Counted from the stretch's first letter, positions 8,574 through 16,647 are shown. The stretch: DNA of 41,879 bases from an uncultured Planctomycetota bacterium (GCA_903847315.1 CAINDG010000029.1:1-41879); one strand, 5' to 3'. The notes: generated by a model not told the origin, from the letters alone. Program-made: numbers and translations.

Positions 8574-10121
8574 ATGACGATTCTGAAAAAAAACTTAGGT
8601 TCCAGACACCAACAACTCAAGGATACCATTGCCGCTGAGAGGTTTGCGAAGTTTACCGAGATTGTCAATAGCGGTCTGCCGACTGTAGCGTTAATACTTC
8701 TGGTTTTTGCCGCCGCCTGTTCGCTGCTGCTGAGTCTTCAGACCGACAGAAACGTTTTTGGCTACAGGCCTGTGCATCAGATAATTTCGATTATTATTTT
8801 TGTTGCGGTCTTGTCTTTCGCCGCTGCCGTATATATTTATCGTTATAATTACAGGCTTGTTAAAAGTCCTCTTCGCGCCGTTGCGGCAGCGGGCTTGTTC
8901 TTAATCCTGCTTGCCATCACTAAATTCAGCACTTTCTTTCCCGGCAGTATGTATATAGCAGTTGCCGCTGCCGTTACCTGTTCGATAATTCTTACGATTG
9001 CTCACAGCCAGCGTTTTGCGATTGTTATGGGCATGTTTTATGCGATGCTGGCCTGTCTGGCTGCCGGTCTTGAAACGGATTTCGGTCTTTTTCTTACTAT
9101 GACCGCGGGCGTAGTATCGAGCAGTTTTCTGCTGAGGGAAATCAGGACGAGGATAAAAATTCTGCAGGTTGGAGTATTGACTGCCGCCGTGGTCTTTCTC
9201 ATAAGTCTTTCAACGGACCTTTTTGAAAGCGGTTTTACACGCAGGATTTTTTTCGATGCAGGTATGACTGCCACTGCGGTAGTGTGTGTCGGCGTAGTCA
9301 TCCAGGCGTTTTTACCCATAATCGAGAGAGTATTTCGGATAGCGACGAGTATGACGCTGCTGGATTACAGCGACGCCAACCAGCCGCTGCTTAAAAAACT
9401 TGCGATGGATGCGCCCGGCACTTACAGTCACAGTCTGCTGATAGGTTCTGTCGCCGAGGCCGCCGCCGAGTCGATTGGCGCAAACGGCCTTTTGGCGCGT
9501 GTCGGCGCCTATTATCATGATATCGGAAAAATCGGCAAGCCTCGCTATTTTGTTGAAAACCAGATGGGCACGGCAAGCCGGCACGACCAGCTTTCTCCTA
9601 TGATGAGTCAGTTGATTATCGTCGGCCACGTCAGGGACGGTATGGAATTGGCGGAGGAATATGGATTGCCGGCGGTGATAAGACAATTCATCGAGACTCA
9701 TCACGGTACGACTTTGATTGAATATTTTTATGAAGAGGCTCGAAAAAAAGCCAACGGTACAGGTACTCTGCCGCCCGAGTCGGAGTTCAGGTATCCCGGC
9801 CCGCGTCCTCAGACAAAAGAGGCTGCCATAGTTATGCTTGCCGATTCCGTTGAGGGTGCGGTGAGGTCTCTTACTGAAATCACGCCCACTAAAATCGAAA
9901 CGACGGTGCACAATATGGCGATGAAACGCCTTCAGGACAGTCAGTTCGACGAGTGCGAGCTTACCCTGAAGGAATTAAGCCGAGTAGAGGAAGCGGTTTC
10001 AAAAAGTTTTACAGCGCATTATCACGGCAGGGTAGCTTATCCATCTGCCTCTGCCGGCAAACCTCAGCATCAGCAACAGCATCAGCAGTACACTGCCGAA
10101 AACGAGACTGAAAATGCCTAA
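8574..10121 (+). CDS. 7TM-HD phosphohydrolase (PgpH/YqfF-like, short form)
   Basis: A 515-residue membrane protein with a 7-TM region (about residues 35-250) and a C-terminal HD domain (about 270-475). HD metal-binding residues are visible: H in GTYSHSLLIG, HDIGK in YYHDIGKIGKP, H in ETHHGTTLIEYFY, and D in MLADSVEGAVRS. The family includes PgpH, a phosphodiesterase for cyclic di-AMP. B. subtilis YqfF is about 700 residues because it carries a large extracellular 7TMR-HDED domain after the first helix. That domain is absent here. The gene lies between phoH and ybeY, the usual place for this family, and overlaps ybeY by 8 bases. The C-terminus has a His/Gln-rich tail. Substrate is inferred from the family. 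Confidence 0.9.
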   Translation: MTILKKNLGSRHQQLKDTIAAERFAKFTEIVNSGLPTVALILLVFAAACSLLLSLQTDRNVFGYRPVHQIISIIIFVAVLSFAAAVYIYRYNYRLVKSPLRAVAAAGLFLILLAITKFSTFFPGSMYIAVAAAVTCSIILTIAHSQRFAIVMGMFYAMLACLAAGLETDFGLFLTMTAGVVSSSFLLREIRTRIKILQVGVLTAAVVFLISLSTDLFESGFTRRIFFDAGMTATAVVCVGVVIQAFLPIIERVFRIATSMTLLDYSDANQPLLKKLAMDAPGTYSHSLLIGSVAEAAAESIGANGLLARVGAYYHDIGKIGKPRYFVENQMGTASRHDQLSPMMSQLIIVGHVRDGMELAEEYGLPAVIRQFIETHHGTTLIEYFYEEARKKANGTGTLPPESEFRYPGPRPQTKEAAIVMLADSVEGAVRSLTEITPTKIETTVHNMAMKRLQDSQFDECELTLKELSRVEEAVSKSFTAHYHGRVAYPSASAGKPQHQQQHQQYTAENETENA

Positions 10122-10593
10122 AAAAAATATCGCCTCATCAGGTATTAAGGTAAATATCTGCATAGGTTGCAAAGCGGTTGCTTTCAATGATAAACATATT
10201 ATCGACCTCATCCGGCAGACAGCGGAGCATTTCGGCACAAGAAAAGCTCAGATAAATATCGCTGTCCTCGGCGACGAGCAGATTGCCGGCATAAATCGCC
10301 GCTTTCTCGATAAGGACGGCGTCACGGATGTTATCAGCTTCGATGTTTCCGATGACCGGAGCGAAGAAAAATTTTTCGATATTGCCGTAAACGCTCAAAT
10401 GGCTAAAAGACAGGCCAAGTCTCTCGCTCATACTGCCGAGGCTGAGCTTGCCCTTTATATTCTGCACGGCCTGCTGCACAATTTCAGCTTTGACGATGCG
10501 ACAGTCCGCCAGGCCGCCAAAATGCATCGCGAGGAAGACGATATTCTCAAAAAATTTGGTTTCGGTGTTGTGTATGACGCTGAAAAAAGATAA
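10114..10593 (+). CDS. ybeY: YbeY-like rRNA maturation endonuclease with altered metal site
   Basis: A 159-residue protein matching the YbeY family, a single-strand RNA endonuclease involved in 16S rRNA 3' processing and ribosome quality control. The middle holds FLDKDGVTDVISFDVSDD and DIAVNAQMA, typical of the family. The metal motif is normally HGxLHLxGYDH with three His ligands. Here it reads HGLLHNFSFDD (about residues 117-127): the first two His are present and the third ligand position is Asp. The GYDH signature is also lost. It overlaps the preceding 7TM-HD gene by 8 bases and the following recO by 20 bases, so it is clearly part of the operon. Confidence 0.88.
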   Translation: MPKKNIASSGIKVNICIGCKAVAFNDKHIIDLIRQTAEHFGTRKAQINIAVLGDEQIAGINRRFLDKDGVTDVISFDVSDDRSEEKFFDIAVNAQMAKRQAKSLAHTAEAELALYILHGLLHNFSFDDATVRQAAKMHREEDDILKKFGFGVVYDAEKR

Positions 10594-11323
10594 AGGCTTA
10601 TGCATCCGCGCGACGGATTATTCCGAGAGTTCGCAGGTACTGACTTTTTTTACCAGGGCCGGCGGCAAAATCGGCGTAATCGCAAAAGGCTCCCGGAGAC
10701 CCAAGTCGTCTTTTTCCGGTGCAATTGAAGTTTGTACCGTCGGCGATATGGTTTTTTCACTCAAAGACAATGACAAATTAGGTACGCTGACCGAGTTTAA
10801 CCCGATTTTCTTTGGCCTTGAGATTCGCAAAAAACTTTTCGCCCTTAACTGCGGTTTTTTCGCCGCTGAGCTTCTGAACTTATTTACAAAAGAGCACGAC
10901 CCGCACCCTGCGCTTTTTGATGATGCCGTATTGTTTTTGCACAAGCTCGACGAAAATCCGGATAATAAGGTTCTTCCGTTTCTGATACTTTTCGAATTTT
11001 CCCTGCTCGAAAATACAGGTTCGCAGCCCGCCTGCGGCAGTTGCGCAAACTGCAAAAGAAAATTCGATGCGGATTGGAAACAGTTTTATTTCAGCCCGTC
11101 CGCCAGCGGTTTTATCTGCCGGGATTGCGAAGCCGCTTTCACCGACAAAAAGATAATGACTTTTGAATGCGCCTGCTGTTTGAATCAGCCGTCGAAAGTT
11201 TTGAATGCTCAGACCGCGGCTCTTGTCGCCGTTGAGGAGATTCTAATTGATTATATTACAGCGGTTCTTGAAAGACGGCCGAAAATGGCTGATATGGTTT
11301 TAGGACTTATTAAAAAGCTTTAA
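10574..11323 (+). CDS. recO: DNA repair protein RecO
   Basis: A 249-residue protein of the RecO family, which with RecR loads RecA onto SSB-coated single-stranded DNA and anneals strands. The N-terminal OB fold begins LCIRATDYSESSQVLTFFTR. The GKIGVIAKGSRRPKSSF segment is the usual DNA-binding patch. A zinc finger is formed by CGSCANC and the later ICRDC (about residues 156-190). I chose ATG at 10574 because it gives exactly the normal N-terminus. The frame is open further upstream to 10448, but that stretch is the ybeY shadow. The gene is convergent with efp, with 3 bases between stops. Confidence 0.95.
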   Translation: MTLKKDKGLCIRATDYSESSQVLTFFTRAGGKIGVIAKGSRRPKSSFSGAIEVCTVGDMVFSLKDNDKLGTLTEFNPIFFGLEIRKKLFALNCGFFAAELLNLFTKEHDPHPALFDDAVLFLHKLDENPDNKVLPFLILFEFSLLENTGSQPACGSCANCKRKFDADWKQFYFSPSASGFICRDCEAAFTDKKIMTFECACCLNQPSKVLNAQTAALVAVEEILIDYITAVLERRPKMADMVLGLIKKL

Positions 11324-11326
11324 AAA

Positions 11327-11884
11327 CTATTTCGCCTTGCTCAAATATTCGCCGGTTTCCGTACTGATTCTTACGACCTCGCCGACTTCTATGAATGGCG
11401 GAACACGGGTATTCAGGCCCGTTTCCAGCGTAGCGTCTTTCATCTGATTTGTCGCCGTCGCCCCTTTCGGCTGCGGCGTGGTTTCGGTAACGGTCAGTTC
11501 GACCACATTTGGCAGTTCTATTGACACCACATTTCCATCGTGCAAAAGAGCGTCAACTTTCGTATCCGGCTTTAAGTATTTCACCGCGTCTTCAACCATA
11601 TCTTTTGGCACCGTAGTCTGGTCGAAGCTTTCAGTGTCCATAAGTACAAGTCCGTGCGCGTCGGCGTACAGGTATTGCATTTGGCGTCTGTCCAGAAATG
11701 CCTGCTCGATATCTTCAGTTGCGCGCAGCCTTTTTTCGAACATAACTCCGTCTTTAACGCCTCGCAGTTTTGCCTGCACAAACGCGCGCAGATTGCCCGG
11801 CGTTACGTGTACCGACTTGGAGCAGATACAAAGTTTGCCTTCAAATACAACGCCCATTCCGGGCCTTAATTCGCTTGCCTTCAC
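11327..11884 (-). CDS. efp: Translation elongation factor P with Asn at the loop tip
   Basis: A 185-residue EF-P, which binds between the P and E sites of the ribosome to relieve stalling at polyproline. All three beta-barrel domains are present: KOW-like N-domain, the OB domain, and the C-terminal domain ending NTRVPPFIEVGEVVRISTETGEYLSK. The loop that reaches the peptidyl transferase centre reads VTPGNLRAF, so residue 31, equivalent to the modified Lys34 of E. coli or Arg32 of Pseudomonas, is Asn. The start is GTG at 11884, with CAGGA upstream. No epmA, epmB or earP-type modification gene is nearby. It is the last gene of this cluster and is transcribed toward recO. Confidence 0.95.
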   Translation of the reverse strand: MKASELRPGMGVVFEGKLCICSKSVHVTPGNLRAFVQAKLRGVKDGVMFEKRLRATEDIEQAFLDRRQMQYLYADAHGLVLMDTESFDQTTVPKDMVEDAVKYLKPDTKVDALLHDGNVVSIELPNVVELTVTETTPQPKGATATNQMKDATLETGLNTRVPPFIEVGEVVRISTETGEYLSKAK

Positions 11885-12119
11885 TATTGTTTCCTGGATT
11901 AAACCTTAATTTTCAACAAAAACAGGAGCGGGGAATATACCTTCTGCACCGCCTTTTAGTCAAGTATAATTTATAATTGCCGATTCTGCGGTTTTCTGTT
12001 TTTAAGGATTAAAAATATTATGAAATATTTATTCACCGGCTTCATTTTTCTTCCACTTTTATCATTATACCATATTTTAATCGACTTTTTGTGATGTTTT
12101 TTTATAATTACTGCGGAAA

Positions 12120-12821
12120 ATGAAAAACGACTCAAATAAAACCCGGCTTTCGTACCCTGTAATGCTGATAAGGATGTATGCTGGCTTTTTGGTGTTATCC
12201 GCGTCCATTTTTGTAATAGCAGGAAGGCTCACTTACTGGCAGGGCTGGCTGTTTTGCGGAATAATCCTTATTTCATTTGTGATTATATCGGTAAAATTTG
12301 CATCCAGAAAAGACCTTTTGCAGGAAAGGTTTAAGCCCGGCCCCGGCGTCAAATGGTGGGACAGAATATTTTTTATCTTTCATATAGTTTTTATTATCGC
12401 TCTCTTTGAGGTTTCGATTTATGACGGCGGCAGGTTCCACTGGTCGCCGAAATTGCCGATTGTTGTTTACATAGTCGCCTACATCATAATACTGTCTTCT
12501 TATTATTTTATTCTTTGGGCTATGTGGATTAACAATTTTTTTTCCCGCAACGCCCGCATCCAGACCGACAGGGGCCATTATGTTGTGCAGAATGGTCCTT
12601 ACAGTTTCGTTCGTCACCCCGGCTATTTGGGTATGATTCTCTCTTTTCTGTGTATGCCCCTTGTTTTCGGTTCGCTTTGGGGCCTGATTCCCGCGGTATT
12701 GGATGCGATTGCTCTTATCACAAGAACATATCTTGAAGATAGGATGCTGCAAAATGAACTGGCCGGCTATTCCGATTACGCCAAAAAAGTTCGTTTCCGT
12801 TTAATCCCCGGCCTCTGGTAA
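12120..12821 (+). CDS. Isoprenylcysteine carboxyl methyltransferase-like membrane protein
   Basis: A 233-residue polytopic membrane protein of the ICMT / phospholipid methyltransferase superfamily. The C-terminal SAM-binding signature is clear: GPYSFVRHPGYLGMILSF (about residues 160-177), then a helical hairpin, then RTYLEDRMLQNELAGYSDYAKKVRFRLIPGLW. At least five hydrophobic helices are seen. In bacteria these proteins are of mostly unknown substrate; lipid, isoprenoid or thiol methylation are options. Only GCGGAAA precedes the ATG, a weak ribosome-binding site. It appears to stand alone, convergent with an unrelated membrane protein gene. Confidence 0.85.
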   Translation: MKNDSNKTRLSYPVMLIRMYAGFLVLSASIFVIAGRLTYWQGWLFCGIILISFVIISVKFASRKDLLQERFKPGPGVKWWDRIFFIFHIVFIIALFEVSIYDGGRFHWSPKLPIVVYIVAYIIILSSYYFILWAMWINNFFSRNARIQTDRGHYVVQNGPYSFVRHPGYLGMILSFLCMPLVFGSLWGLIPAVLDAIALITRTYLEDRMLQNELAGYSDYAKKVRFRLIPGLW

Positions 12822-12858
12822 AAGAATAAAACAGCGATTTTCTTTTCGCTCACCTGTT

Positions 12859-13857
12859 CTATTGTTCAACTGTTCTGTTAGTTTCTTGCCGGCCGCTTAC
12901 AAAATATTTTCTTATACACAAAAGATACGCTATAGTAACCGCAGCCCACAGACCACAGAACCAACTCATATTAGACATATTAAACCGCTTCATAGACTCA
13001 AGCTGTTGGGCTGAAAAACCTATCTTGTCATAATAATCCTGCATACTCACACGCGAGAATGTAATAATTATTGATGCAGACCAGCCTATAGTTACCAGTA
13101 ATAAGACCCACCACGCTTTTATATTCATTTTGTACAAACCCCATGCCGAATATGCATACAGCAAAACCAAAACTAATATCAGGATTGCTCCGGCAGTTCC
13201 GTTCAGGATAATTCCAAAAAATGGCAGCGTCCATTTGCAGGTTCCCATCGTGAGCGTGGAAATTGCCCCAACGGCAGTCATCAGGCTTATCGCCAAAACC
13301 GGCAAAGGACATTTATCAGTCCAGCGAATTTTCGGGTCTCTGTATTCACAGGTTGCTTTCACATCCCTGCCGCTATAAAACAGAACAAGCAGGCCGGGTA
13401 TGATTACATAAAAAATTGTCATAAATGTTATCATTCCAATCATTATTCCGGTAACCATAGCCTTAGGAACCTTATCGTTTTCCGACATATTGCTGTACAT
13501 ATTTGGAATAAGCCGTGACATAATATAAATAAAGCCCAGCAATCCGCAGATAAGCCAGAACCATGATGAAATTAATATAAGCGCCCTTGCCCATCTTCTG
13601 GCCATAACTGAACCGATTCCCATCCAGATAAACCACACCGCCAGCAGAACATAAAATAAGGCACCGAAAATAATTGCTTTGACATTGGCTCCTTCAGCGG
13701 AATTATTATGAGCAGCTGCCATCATCCCGATTATCATAAGAGGTGCAAGCAGCGCGCATAAGCAGCCGAGGATTATTTGAAGGGTTCCGAATACTACAAG
13801 TCTTACTTTCCTGTCCTTAAATGCCGGACTTTGTATCATTTCTTCACACTCTGCCAT
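12859..13857 (-). CDS. Eight-TM membrane protein of unknown function
   Basis: A 332-residue protein with about eight hydrophobic helices (near residues 22-48, 60-82, 88-112, 132-160, 185-205, 212-237, 243-265 and 296-316). A polar, Cys-containing loop lies between helices 4 and 5 (CEYRDPKIRWTDKCPLPVLA). The start ATG follows a strong AGGAG. I do not recognise a named family. It has no obvious catalytic motif and no operon partner. A cluster of palindromic repeats lies just upstream. Confidence 0.75.
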   Translation of the reverse strand: MAECEEMIQSPAFKDRKVRLVVFGTLQIILGCLCALLAPLMIIGMMAAAHNNSAEGANVKAIIFGALFYVLLAVWFIWMGIGSVMARRWARALILISSWFWLICGLLGFIYIMSRLIPNMYSNMSENDKVPKAMVTGIMIGMITFMTIFYVIIPGLLVLFYSGRDVKATCEYRDPKIRWTDKCPLPVLAISLMTAVGAISTLTMGTCKWTLPFFGIILNGTAGAILILVLVLLYAYSAWGLYKMNIKAWWVLLLVTIGWSASIIITFSRVSMQDYYDKIGFSAQQLESMKRFNMSNMSWFCGLWAAVTIAYLLCIRKYFVSGRQETNRTVEQ

Positions 13858-13930
13858 TTTTTTCTCCTTTTGAAAAATGACTTATTTGCGCCTGATTATA
13901 TACCTTTTTTGATATTTGTCAAAAATTGGT

Positions 13931-14020
13931 TAGCCCCTGATTTCACTAGGGGTTGTCATTCCCGCGCAGGCGGGAATCCATAGATATTTAGCCCCCGGCT
14001 TTGCCGGGGGTTCGTCTAAC
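13931..14020. repeat. Cluster of three REP-like palindromic units
   Basis: Three short hairpins lie head to tail. Unit a (13931-13956) is TAGCCCCT...AGGGGTTGTC. Unit b (13955-13980) is GTCATTCCCGC GCAG GCGGGAATCCA, a palindrome of a type widespread in bacterial intergenic DNA. Unit c (13988-14016) is TTAGCCCCCGGC TTT GCCGGGGGTTCGTC. Units a and c share the same outer design (TAGCCCC...GGGGTT-GTC), as if b had inserted between two copies. They lie between two divergently transcribed genes, in a place where promoters would be expected. REP-like elements are usually spread by TnpA-REP transposases, none of which is in the window. Confidence 0.75.
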
Positions 14021-14118
14021 TGGGGTTTTATGCCGAAAGTGGACATTTTGCACTTGTTTTTGCATAACGAATACACTATAATTAACAAACAGGGATATCA
14101 GTTTAAGGAGGTAATGTT

Positions 14119-14757
14119 ACGGAGAAGAAGTTAGCAAAAATTCTTTTAGCAATTCTGCTGTGCGGGTTTTTGCCGGCAGTTTCCAGCGGTCAGTTAATCA
14201 CTATCGGCTTTACTGGAAATGTCTCATCAGTCTATGATCCGCACAATATTTTTGGCGGACAAACACACGGCGAAGCAACAGGAACATATACTTATGATAC
14301 TTCAACGCCTGATTCAAATCCGTCTAATTCGTCCGGCTCATACTGGCATTATAATTCACCCTGTGGCGTGTCGGTCAGTATCAATGGTTTTAATTTTCAA
14401 ACCAACCCTGATAGTGTCCAGTTTCTTTTAGGTATAAGTAATGATAATGGAGGAGATCTTTATTGGTTTCATAGTTACAGTAACTCTCCTCTTCCCAACG
14501 GTACACTGGTTGAGACTATTGCTTGGCAACTTCAGAATTATAGCGGCACAGCCATTTCGAGTGACGCCCTGCCGACAACGGCGCCAAATCTTGCCGATTG
14601 GAGCGTGAATTATGGTTTGCATATTTCCGGTCCACCCAGAACAGAGTTTGAATTTGAAATAGTTGCAAATATAACTTCTGTTGTGCTTATCCCTGAACCG
14701 GCAACGATTCTTTTACTCACTCTCGGCGGTTTGATTTTAAGAAAACACAGAAGATAA
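14119..14757 (+). CDS. PEP-CTERM exported protein with apparent ACG start
   Basis: A secreted protein that ends in a PEP-CTERM sorting signal: IPEPATILLLTLGGLIL then a basic RKHRR tail, the tag cut by exosortase/archaeosortase-type enzymes. The body (about 165 residues) is Ser/Asn/Gly-rich with no recognised domain. The only standard in-frame start is TTG at 14170, which would cut the signal peptide in half. Reading upstream, the frame gives (ACG)EKKLAKILLAILLCGFLPAVSS, a textbook signal peptide. ACG at 14119 lies 7 bases after a perfect AAGGAGG (14105-14111). The ATG at 14114 is in another frame and stops after six codons. So either ACG is used, or an ATG to ACG change has weakened the gene. 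No exosortase gene is in the window. Confidence 0.75.
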   Translation, partial: TEKKLAKILLAILLCGFLPAVSSGQLITIGFTGNVSSVYDPHNIFGGQTHGEATGTYTYDTSTPDSNPSNSSGSYWHYNSPCGVSVSINGFNFQTNPDSVQFLLGISNDNGGDLYWFHSYSNSPLPNGTLVETIAWQLQNYSGTAISSDALPTTAPNLADWSVNYGLHISGPPRTEFEFEIVANITSVVLIPEPATILLLTLGGLILRKHRR

Positions 14758-14818
14758 AATTCAGACAGCCAAAAAACCCCCACAGTAAAAATCCCTACCA
14801 TAAAAAATCCCAATGCTG

Positions 14819-14854
14819 CTATACTCGTATGCAGTATACTGCATACGAGTATAG
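14819..14854. repeat. Perfect 36-bp palindrome without a loop
   Basis: CTATACTCGTATGCAGTA is followed directly by its exact reverse complement. The flanking bases (G at 14818, T at 14855) do not pair, so the palindrome is exactly 36 bp. It is not followed by a T-run on either strand, so it is not a standard terminator. Possible roles include a dimeric protein-binding site, a recombination or resolution site, or the fused ends of a small mobile element. None can be chosen from sequence alone. Confidence 0.85.
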
Positions 14855-15036
14855 TAAAAAAACCGTGTCATCCGCGAAACTTGTCCGCCGAAATAGTTTT
14901 TGATATTTGAATTTTGGTTATTTGAATTTGTTTAGGATTTAGAAATTAGGATTTAGGATTTTACAACCTTGTTTATCTGCTTAGCAAAAACGCGCAATCG
15001 CTACTGCGCGCAAAACCCTCGGAGCCGCAGCGGAGA

Positions 15037-15081
15037 CCCCCGCGTTTAGTTTTCTCGCCGTAGCGAAGGAAACTGCGGGGG
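15037..15081. repeat. GC-rich imperfect hairpin
   Basis: CCCCCGC (15037-15043) pairs with GCGGGGG (15075-15081). Inside, AGTTTTC pairs with GGAAACT allowing one wobble. The loop contains TCGCCGTAGCGA, itself a small stem. It resembles a dispersed extragenic palindrome; the CTCGGAGCCGCAGCGGAGAC segment just upstream looks like part of the same unit. Confidence 0.5.
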
Positions 15082-15253
15082 CAAAAACCACTGCTCACAA
15101 AAGCTTAAAAACACCCAAAACCCCCGAAAAAAATCCGATTTTTTCCGATTTGTAGGCAAAATATTCGAAATCTGTGGCAAAAAATGGCCTCTTTTTTGAC
15201 CAACTTGCGCGAATTTCAAAAGAAATTGCGATTTTAGCTGAAAAAAATCACCA

Positions 15254-15288
15254 TAACCCTTTATTTTTAAAAAAATAATAAAGAGTTA
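15254..15288. repeat. AT-rich hairpin
   Basis: TAACCCTTTATT (15254-15265) and AATAAAGAGTTA (15277-15288) form a 12-bp stem with one mismatch around an A/T loop. It lies 67 bases past the end of mtaB and could help end its transcript, but there is no clear T-run after it on the - strand. Confidence 0.4.
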
Positions 15289-15354
15289 CATCAAAATATC
15301 CAACGTAAACAAACGACTTACAATCCAAAAATTTTAAATTTTAAATCTTAAATT

Positions 15355-16647
15355 TTAAATTGTTGCTGTAATCCCATCCTCATTGATTTTGCATTTTACG
15401 ATTTCGCCTTTTGGCGTTTTTTTATCGCTTTTGATTGTAATTTCATAATATCTTTCACATTTGCCTGTTTTTTTAACTTCATCTTCTATAAGGACTTCTG
15501 CCGTTTCGCCGACAAATTGTTTTCTAAAATTTCCAGCCAATTGTTTTTCCAGTTCCCGCAGTTTCAGTGTCCTTTCAGCTATAACCTGTCTATCTATATG
15601 GTCTTGCAATTTAGCCGCAGCCGTGCCGCTTCTTTTGCTGAATGGGAAAATATGAATTTTTGAAAAGCCCGCAAGTTTAGCTACTGAAAGGCTTTGCGCA
15701 AAATCCTGTATAGTTTCGCCGGGAAATCCGACGATTATATCAGTTGTTATCGCAGGCCTGTCGAGTTTTAAGTTTATGTTTTCAATGGACTTAAGAAAAT
15801 CTTTTACAGTGTACTGGCGATTCATTTTTTTAAGTATTTTTTCCGAGCCGGACTGAAGCGATAAATGCAAGTGCGGCATAATGTTATGATTATTTTTCAT
15901 TACATCGAGCAATATGTCCGTGACATCGGCAGGTTCTAATGAGCTTAATCTAATTCGTTTCAGGTCAGGTACTTGCGCAATTTTCTCAAGCAGGTTTGTG
16001 AGCATTTCATTTTTTTCTTCGGGCCAATTTTTTCGTTTTACAGTCTTTTGCCCATAAGCCCCGAGGAAAATTCCGGTAAGTACGATTTCTTTATGTCCTG
16101 CTTTTACAAGATGTTGCGCTTCATCTATAACTTTATCGAAAGGCTTGAAAGTTATATTTGGTCTGGTTTGGGGAACGATGCAATATGAGCAGAATCCATC
16201 GCAGCCGTCCTGTATTTTCAGGAACGCCCGTGTTTGGCCGTGGAATTTTTCTATAGTTTCCGATTCTTTTAAGGTATTGTTATCAAAAGACTTGCAATCC
16301 ACGCCGGCATCTGTCAATTGTTGTTTTAGGAGATTAAATAATCCTTCCAGATTGCCTGCGAACAGTAGTTTTTCATCGAGATTTTTGAATTCTGCCGGGT
16401 CTGAGTTTACCAAGCAGCTGGAAACGAAGATTTTAGCGTTTGGGTTTTGTTTTTGTGCTTTTCTGACTAATTGCCTGCTTTTTGCCGATGCTATATGCGT
16501 AACGCAGCAGGTATGAATAATTATTAAATCGGCTATTTTGAAATCCTGTACGTATAGTAAGTTACAGCTCGTCAGGAACTTTATAATCTGCTGAGCTTCG
16601 TACTGATTTACCTTACAGCCAAGAGTATTTATGGCAAAAGTTTGCAT
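15355..16647 (-). CDS. mtaB: tRNA t6A37 methylthiotransferase (MtaB type)
   Basis: A 430-residue radical-SAM enzyme of the MiaB-like family that converts t6A to ms2t6A at position 37 of ANN-decoding tRNAs. The N-terminal domain begins INTLGCKVNQYEAQQI, which is diagnostic for MtaB rather than MiaB or RimO. Its three cluster cysteines are in TLGCK, HTCCVT and SSCLVN. The radical-SAM motif is CDGFCSYC (about residue 150). A C-terminal TRAM-like stretch follows KQFVGETAEVLIED. Length is normal. It is divergent from the pilM-like gene at 16742 across a 94-base gap that must hold both promoters. Confidence 0.93.
   Translation of the reverse strand: MQTFAINTLGCKVNQYEAQQIIKFLTSCNLLYVQDFKIADLIIIHTCCVTHIASAKSRQLVRKAQKQNPNAKIFVSSCLVNSDPAEFKNLDEKLLFAGNLEGLFNLLKQQLTDAGVDCKSFDNNTLKESETIEKFHGQTRAFLKIQDGCDGFCSYCIVPQTRPNITFKPFDKVIDEAQHLVKAGHKEIVLTGIFLGAYGQKTVKRKNWPEEKNEMLTNLLEKIAQVPDLKRIRLSSLEPADVTDILLDVMKNNHNIMPHLHLSLQSGSEKILKKMNRQYTVKDFLKSIENINLKLDRPAITTDIIVGFPGETIQDFAQSLSVAKLAGFSKIHIFPFSKRSGTAAAKLQDHIDRQVIAERTLKLRELEKQLAGNFRKQFVGETAEVLIEDEVKKTGKCERYYEITIKSDKKTPKGEIVKCKINEDGITATI

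Larger units (their letters stand above)
14758..15354. other. Repeat-rich intergenic region of about 600 bases
   Basis: I see no gene here. It holds a perfect 36-bp palindrome at 14819-14854, short direct repeats of the AGGATTTA kind around 14932-14960, a small CGCGCA hairpin near 14991-15010, a long GC-rich hairpin at 15037-15081, an AT-rich hairpin at 15254-15288, and AAATTTTAAA-type repeats at 15330-15359 just past the stop of mtaB. The region lies between the 3' ends of two convergent genes, which is where such repeats tend to collect. Confidence 0.7.

Noticed and set aside
10448-10573. Longer RecO starting at 10448
   Set aside because: The extra 42 residues are the ybeY gene read in another frame. 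The family N-terminus starts exactly at 10574.
12020-12094. 24-codon hydrophobic open frame (MKYLFTGFIFLPLLSLYHIL...) before the ICMT-like gene
   Set aside because: AAGGA lies 11 bases upstream, which is loose, and AT-rich DNA gives such frames by chance. Kept out as a gene for lack of any other support.
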